Assembly: GCF_036370855.1 (NCBI RefSeq)
Contig: NC_088098.1
Location: 37,079,981-37,143,980 of the forward strand
From: Dromaius novaehollandiae
Taxonomy: Eukaryota > Chordata > Aves > Casuariiformes > Dromaiidae
Reading direction: 5' to 3'
Length of the DNA: 64,000 nucleotides
Shown here in pieces: positions 49,233 to 64,000 of this stretch (its first letter is position 1; each line of letters begins with the position of its first letter). The notes beneath the pieces were generated by a model. The model ran no database searches. It saw only the letters and a program-made list of their open reading frames with translations, and was not told the DNA's origin. The position numbers and the translations under genes are program-made.

Positions 49233-49382
49233 CTCTCTCTCCTCCCCTTCGCCTTTCCCCACCTTTTCTCCCCACTTTGTGGAAAATAAAGTTAAAAGGT
49301 TGTACGATATGTGACTGGTTTTAGCGTCTTAATCTCGTCCTTGGGATCGTAACGAAACCCCCCCCGATATTGGATCGGGACA
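48200..49382 (+). mobile_element. Solo LTR of an endogenous retrovirus, 1183 bp
   Basis: It starts tgtggcggac and ends gatcgggaca, flanked by a perfect 5-bp target-site duplication cttcc (48195-48199 and 49383-49387). In plus orientation it shows CCAAT-like boxes near 48870-48905, a TATA-like tataat at 48949-48954 and a polyadenylation signal aataaa at 49285-49290, about 90 nt before the 3' end, as expected for U3-R-U5. A 24-nt block (49001-49024) recurs at 49102-49125 with two mismatches, and a CT repeat lies at 49201-49228. No gag, pol or env sequence flanks it. The 5-bp duplication fits ERVL-type or some other retroviral integrases; the family is not identified. Confidence 0.82.
49201..49228 (+). 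repeat. (CT)n microsatellite inside the LTR
   Basis: Fourteen uninterrupted CT units followed by an imperfect pyrimidine tract. Confidence 0.9.
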
Positions 49383-52300
49383 CTTCCTCAAAGATCATAT
49401 AGTTTCATCCAGTCAAAGAAACTGAAATAAATAAATCACTACCATCAACTGTAAGCTTACAAACAATAAAAAATCCTCACAATATCATTGCCAGTCTGGA
49501 AACATTCATTATATTTGTTAGGCAGATGTGTAAAATGAAAGCATAAAAAATCTTTTGTTGCTTACAGTTGGCAGATCATCAGTGATCAAGTTAGGGAATA
49601 TGACTGAATCAGCAAAGCATGTTATCATAAACCAATGAGACTAATATGTTTAGAGTCAGGTATTTGCAGAAGCTTGCCAACCAGTAATAATAAATTGATA
49701 TAGATTCATGAGACCTTTCCCTACATCACTCCTTCTAACAGTTGTTTTCAATAGTACTCAAATGTGTTCACAGGCTTTACAAAAACCTCAATCCTTTTTT
49801 TGAAGTTAGAGAGAGAGTCGGGGAGAAGGTGATTTTATTTGGTGAAAGTTCAGTATTGTACAGCGTATCAAGCATACAAAATACTTAACTTGAAGTAAAA
49901 TTCATACTGTTTTAAATGTGGCATGCCCAGTGAAATATCAAATCAATTTTGAAAGCTAAAACAATATTTCTAAAACAATATGGCTCTGAAAAGGCCAAAA
50001 CATTTTAGGATAATGAATAAATCTAATTGGTGCCATTATCCTTGGATGAACTCAATCAACACAAAGCTAAAGTCTATCAACAAATATTTAATAATCACTG
50101 CCTTTTAAAGCAACAGTCTGTGTTCTATTTTGTGCAGTGAGACAGTTTGATACTTATTTTAATCTTCACCATTCGTTGTTTTATAGCCAACAAACCAAAT
50201 CCTGCTGTGAATGTTTTTTCTATAGTGATATCACTGACATTTTGACTGTCTCAAAAATGCTATGCGTTCATCTGTATAGGAACTTTTCTAGAATGGAAAT
50301 GATTGTTCTCAGTTTGGTCCCAGTTTGCACAGCTGACTACTAAATTTGGGTGTTCTACTTGAGATAAATATTCAACTGCAATATTATGCTTTTCCTTCTG
50401 TTTTCTGTAAAACATCCATTATCAGCATAAAATTTTACTGTCTTACTATTTTGCATTTTCTACAAGTGTGAATACTATTTAAGGGCCTTGCAAGTGGTGA
50501 TACTTAGAGCAATGTTTCCAGCTTGTTAATCTTATGTATTTAACAGTATGTTGTCTTTAACCAGTTTTTGGTTATTGAAAAGACAAGTGTAAACAAAGAA
50601 TGAAGATGTTTAAATTACTCTTTTTATAAATTTCAGGTTATATTATTCAGAATGTACTCTATCAAACACAATCTGTAAGGCCAACTGAAAAAAGTAGCAA
50701 TATTCCCTTTAGTAGCAAAAAATATATGTATATAGAAATTCTTGCGGAGTGTTACAAGGAAAATAGAGCATAGAAGCTCATGTTCAAGTATGGTGTTTTT
50801 TGCTGTAATAGCTAGGTAAAAGTAAGTCGTACAAATTAATGCTCCTAAACCATCAAGATCATCCATGGATTGTTTCCTTTATTGTCATAGTAATTCTAAG
50901 ACAAACACTACTTCTCTCCAATCCCACCTTGAATAAAATCATCTGTTCAGCTTTTAAAAAACAGTGCCTAGCTGCCTTTATCTTTTCTTTTCTCTACTAC
51001 AAACAATATTTCTTATCCTGTAAAAAAAATGAGAGGGGCAGGTAAAATGGATTACTCCATGGTCAGATCAACATTTCCTATTAATTTTATAGCATTAAGG
51101 AAAAAAATACCATGATGGAAACAGAACCTTCATGAATATGAATAGTGTTTCAAATAGTAAAGACAAATGCAGACTACTACCTGAGACATACAAAAAAGAG
51201 GCAGAAGAGAAAAGCACAACAGAAAGTCTACTTCTAAGATCTTTGTGAAAATGTGGAAATTTTCTGATATATTATTACTAATCTACTAAATTCTGCTATA
51301 TTTCTAAGAAGAAAATGAATGTTAAAGATTAGTATACTACGTATAGCAACATGCTATTACCTTCAGTTTGTCATGCTGCCTTTACTCATCTCACATTCCT
51401 TTCTCCTGTTAAATCATCGTATTTATTTTTACTTCTAGACTGTGCTGGTCTTCCTTTGCATCGTATAGATCTAAGTACAAGGTAAGAAGGAACTAAATAC
51501 CTGGGCTACGTATAATTTCTTTAACAAATTTTTTTAGAATTAAACTTGTCAGATTTTTCTTATTTTAAAGATGTATTTGTATATGAAAATGTAGGGAAAA
51601 TGCTTTCAGATGCATTTATCTCATAGAACACTTATTTGCCATTTTTTTAAATTATCAAGCTCATTAGCTATATCAGTGTGAATAACAATGTGTTTTCTTA
51701 AATGTCAGTAAAATTGTTTATTAAATGTTCACTATAATGTATTAAACATGCGTAATACTCTCCTTACTGATTCAAGATGGTATTTTAAGTATGTGAATTC
51801 TAAATTCACAATATTCTAAATATCTAGATGGACACTTAAAAATATTTCGTTTAATTTTTGCCCATTAAAAGTGTTACAATTTTTTTTATTGCAGGGCTCA
51901 GTAAAATCAAAGGCAACACTTAGAAAAAAGTAATTTAAACATAGTATTTCGGCCAATGCTAGAAACCGCTGTAGGCTCATTCCTTTTGAAAATGTAGCTA
52001 CTTCTTTCAGCTTCTGAATATAGAAAGAAGTCTTCCTTTCTTTTTCATTTGCTAATTCAGTTGTAACCCTTAATGTGTATTAAGCAAGTTATCTCTTGAT
52101 CTGGTGTGCAACAAAATATGTTGGGTTTATATAATCAAAAACACTGGAGCAGGAAGAAGCCATGTTTAACAAAAGTTTATCTGCATTAATATTAATGTTT
52201 TTGTGATCTCTACTTCAGAGAAAATTCTAGTGTTCCCAGTTTTTATATCAGTAAATGTAACAGAAAATAAAGTCTGTCCAACCCTGTCTAAGGCGCACGG

Positions 52301-53450
52301 CCCAAGAAATTTTTTTTTGGCCTAGAGCCCATACACTGTAAACACTTACACAAGTGCTCAACTTTAACCTAGGAACGGGCCTACTGTCTTCAGCTAAGAC
52401 AAGGTATGTGTAAATCTCTGCAGAATATGGTCACTAGTTTAGACAAAGTCAAAAAAAAAAAAAAGCACTGAATGATAACTGAATTTTCCTTTCACAACAA
52501 CACAAAATACATCTAAGTTTCTATTGCAGAAGAATGTAGAACCTGCATTGTGGTATACATCCTGTTAGAAACTGCAGAAGCTTAATGAAACACAACAGAG
52601 CATGCCTCAAAGATGAATCAGATGCCAGTAAGAGCCAGAAATAATCTTAAATTCCACAAGGAAATTATCATCTCTTACACAAAGTTTATATACTGCAACT
52701 TTTAAGTGGTTTTTAAGTACTCCCATTCCTCAAAGATCACCAGAGCCTATATTAATACATGCCACTTGTTGTATCTCTTACTTCACTTTTACCTATTAGT
52801 CTCTCACCAAATAAATAAATAAAAGATATGTTCTTCAAGTCTATGGAAACAAGCACACCTGAGGCTACTGATGCTCATAAAGTTACTCCTCTATACTTGT
52901 AAAATTACGCATTTTCTTATTATATTCCACAGAACAAATGTAGAATACATATATATTGGTTCAAAATTATGTTGTATGATGCTAAAAATCTTATTTTATA
53001 GGTAGCTGCCCTAAAATGAAGGGAGGGTTTTTGAAAAGTTGTGGAGCTTCATGTCTTTCTCTGCTTTGTTGACAAAGCCTCTTATACATGGAAGCGAATG
53101 CCGTGGAGCCCTTCTAATAACTTGGATTAGCTTCTTTATTGATAGTCAGGTGTTTTGCAAGTTATTTCTGGCATGGCCTCAGGAAAGTTACTAGGCAGGT
53201 TTGGTCTGTTTTTATCTCAAGTTAATTTTAGGAAATGTTTCAAGCCTGTCTCTTCTAGTGTTAATGAATTAAGAGTTTCAGACCTCATCCAAACACTGGT
53301 CTGTATCACTATTTATCAAACCTATCACTATCATAATCTTATAGTGGTGCCATTCTTTTATTCCACAAAAAGGCAAATTAGATATACCTTTAACACATTT
53401 CCCTCCTTTGGCACACACATTATTTGTGGTTATTTAAGCACGCCATGCAA
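49383..53450. other. Intergenic, no gene seen
   Basis: AT-rich sequence between the second solo LTR and the TMEM19 CpG island; no gene or repeat family recognised. Confidence 0.6.
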
Positions 53451-54560
53451 ACAACTAGAACCTCAGGACGCGGGTGCAGGCCGGACCTCTGCCAGGACCC
53501 GTGGGCAGAGGCGTTGTGGGCCCGAGCTCCCCGGCAATGGGAGAGTCGGTGGCTCAGGCCAGGCGCAGCGCTTGCTGCAGCCGAGGCAGGCTCGGGAGGC
53601 CAGAACTAGGTCACCCTGAGGAGGATTTGCAGGGAACTCCCTGGGGCTGCGAAGGCCCCTGGCCGGAGGTACACGTCTCTAGCTCTGTACCGAGGTACAA
53701 GGTAGCATCAGGGGCCACGTTTCGGTCTGTATCTTTCCCAGGAGACCTGCGGGGAGAGGCCGGGCCCGGAGGGGTGGGCTGACCCGTACAGGCACCGCAG
53801 CAGCGAGAGGAAGGCCTGGCCCTCGGCCCCTGGGAAGGCCAAACGCACAACCCCAGTCAGACGAGGGGCAGCCTGCCCCTCCCTGGGCCGCTGAGGAGAC
53901 GCGGGCGCAGGGCCAAGGCCCAGCACCCCCGCTCGCGACGGCACGGGGACCCTAGCGGTAATGGCGGCGGGCGGCTGCCGAGAGGGCGGCGGCGCGGCGC
54001 GCACAAGGCTCTGCTGCCCGCGCAACCCCCGCGCCCGGCCACTGCCGAGAGCCGCAGCGCCGCAGGTAGTCGCCGCGCAGGGGAAAACGCCGCCTACGCA
54101 GGCGCGGCGAGGCACGGGGACGCCTCAAGGGTCGCGTAGGCGGCGGGGCGAGGCGGGGCGAAGCGAGGCGAGGCGGGCGCCGCTCGCCCACTCGCTGCGG
54201 AAGGACGCCGGGCCGGGGAGCCTCCCCTTCGCCCGCGGGCGGCGTTGAAGCGGCGGCGGCGGGCGCATGCGCGGAGCCGGGCGCCGTGCGGCGGGATGGG
54301 CGGCGGCAGCGGCGGGCTGGGGGAGCAGGTCGGTGGCGACGGCGGGCGGGTGGAGGCGGCCTCTGGCAGCCTGCGCGGGGAAGGGCGGGAAGCGGCGGCC
54401 GCTGCCGCCCCGGGTGCGCCGTGGGGCCTCCTCGCGGCCTCCCCCGGCCCGGGGGGAGTCGGGGCGAGCGGCGGCCCCCGGCAGCCGTTGCCCGCCCGGC
54501 GGGGTCGGGGATGGTATGGCTGATGCTGTGCGGCTTGTGCTTCCTTCCCCCCGCAGGTGG
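53450..54560. promoter_or_regulatory. TMEM19: CpG island / TMEM19 promoter region
   Basis: A steep rise in G+C and CpG content directly upstream of the first TMEM19 coding exon. In mammals the first TMEM19 exon is non-coding. Here a 5' UTR exon must end at a donor in the island; candidates are gccgcag|gtagtc at 54065 and gagcag|gtcggt at 54328, neither decisive. Many long open frames in this stretch are a GC effect and are not genes. Confidence 0.8.
54263..54272. promoter_or_regulatory. NRF1 palindromic site
   Basis: gcgcatgcgc is a perfect NRF1 consensus in the centre of the CpG island, about 320 bp before the first TMEM19 coding ATG. NRF1 sites mark CpG-island promoters near transcription starts. 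Confidence 0.7.
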
Positions 54561-54575
54561 TCTCCATCTGACTGA

Positions 54576-64000
<9,425 letters not shown>

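Noticed and set aside
53155-53619. 154-codon plus-strand open frame upstream of TMEM19
   Set aside because: It spans an AT-rich to CpG-island boundary, changes composition half way and matches nothing known.

Overview
The window is vertebrate nuclear DNA, most likely from a bird. The evidence is compact introns, a CR1 LINE, two solo LTRs with clean 5-bp target duplications, old MIR-like SINE relics, and the gene order ZFC3H1 - THAP2 - TMEM19 known from human chromosome 12q21. Exons were called by translating the sequence, comparing it with remembered mammalian proteins, and checking reading phase across every splice junction. No search or alignment program was run.

Positions 1-33421 (minus strand): ZFC3H1, the scaffold of the nuclear poly(A)-tail exosome targeting (PAXT) connection. 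Twenty-eight coding exons can be placed (5267 nt, 1755 codons) with unbroken phase. The last coding exons lie beyond position 1. Intron 1 has the hallmarks of a U12-type (minor spliceosome) intron, with a U2-type splice-site pair nested just inside it.

Positions 32540-34200: a CpG island holding the ZFC3H1 start, a ZNF143/THAP11-like element and two YY1-like elements. In mammals THAP2 starts on the opposite side of this promoter. Here a broken THAP2 exon survives at 34980-35161 with two stops, a frameshift and loss of a conserved Trp. A doubtful exon 1 trace lies at 34018-34062.

Positions 35162-53450: a gene-poor gap with a 461-bp solo LTR at 39675-40135 (TSD aataa), a 1183-bp solo LTR at 48200-49382 (TSD cttcc) and SINE-like traces. 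I see no intact gene.

Positions 53450-64000 (plus strand): a CpG-island promoter with a perfect NRF1 palindrome, then TMEM19, a multi-pass DUF92-family membrane protein. Four coding exons (212 codons) lie in the window and the 3' end runs off the right edge. Its N-terminus is unusual: the mammalian start codon is CTG here, and a one-base loss shifts the frame, so the first residues must be read in a different frame from the mammalian protein.

The two intact genes have unrelated roles (nuclear RNA decay scaffold; membrane protein of unknown function) and are linked only by conserved position.
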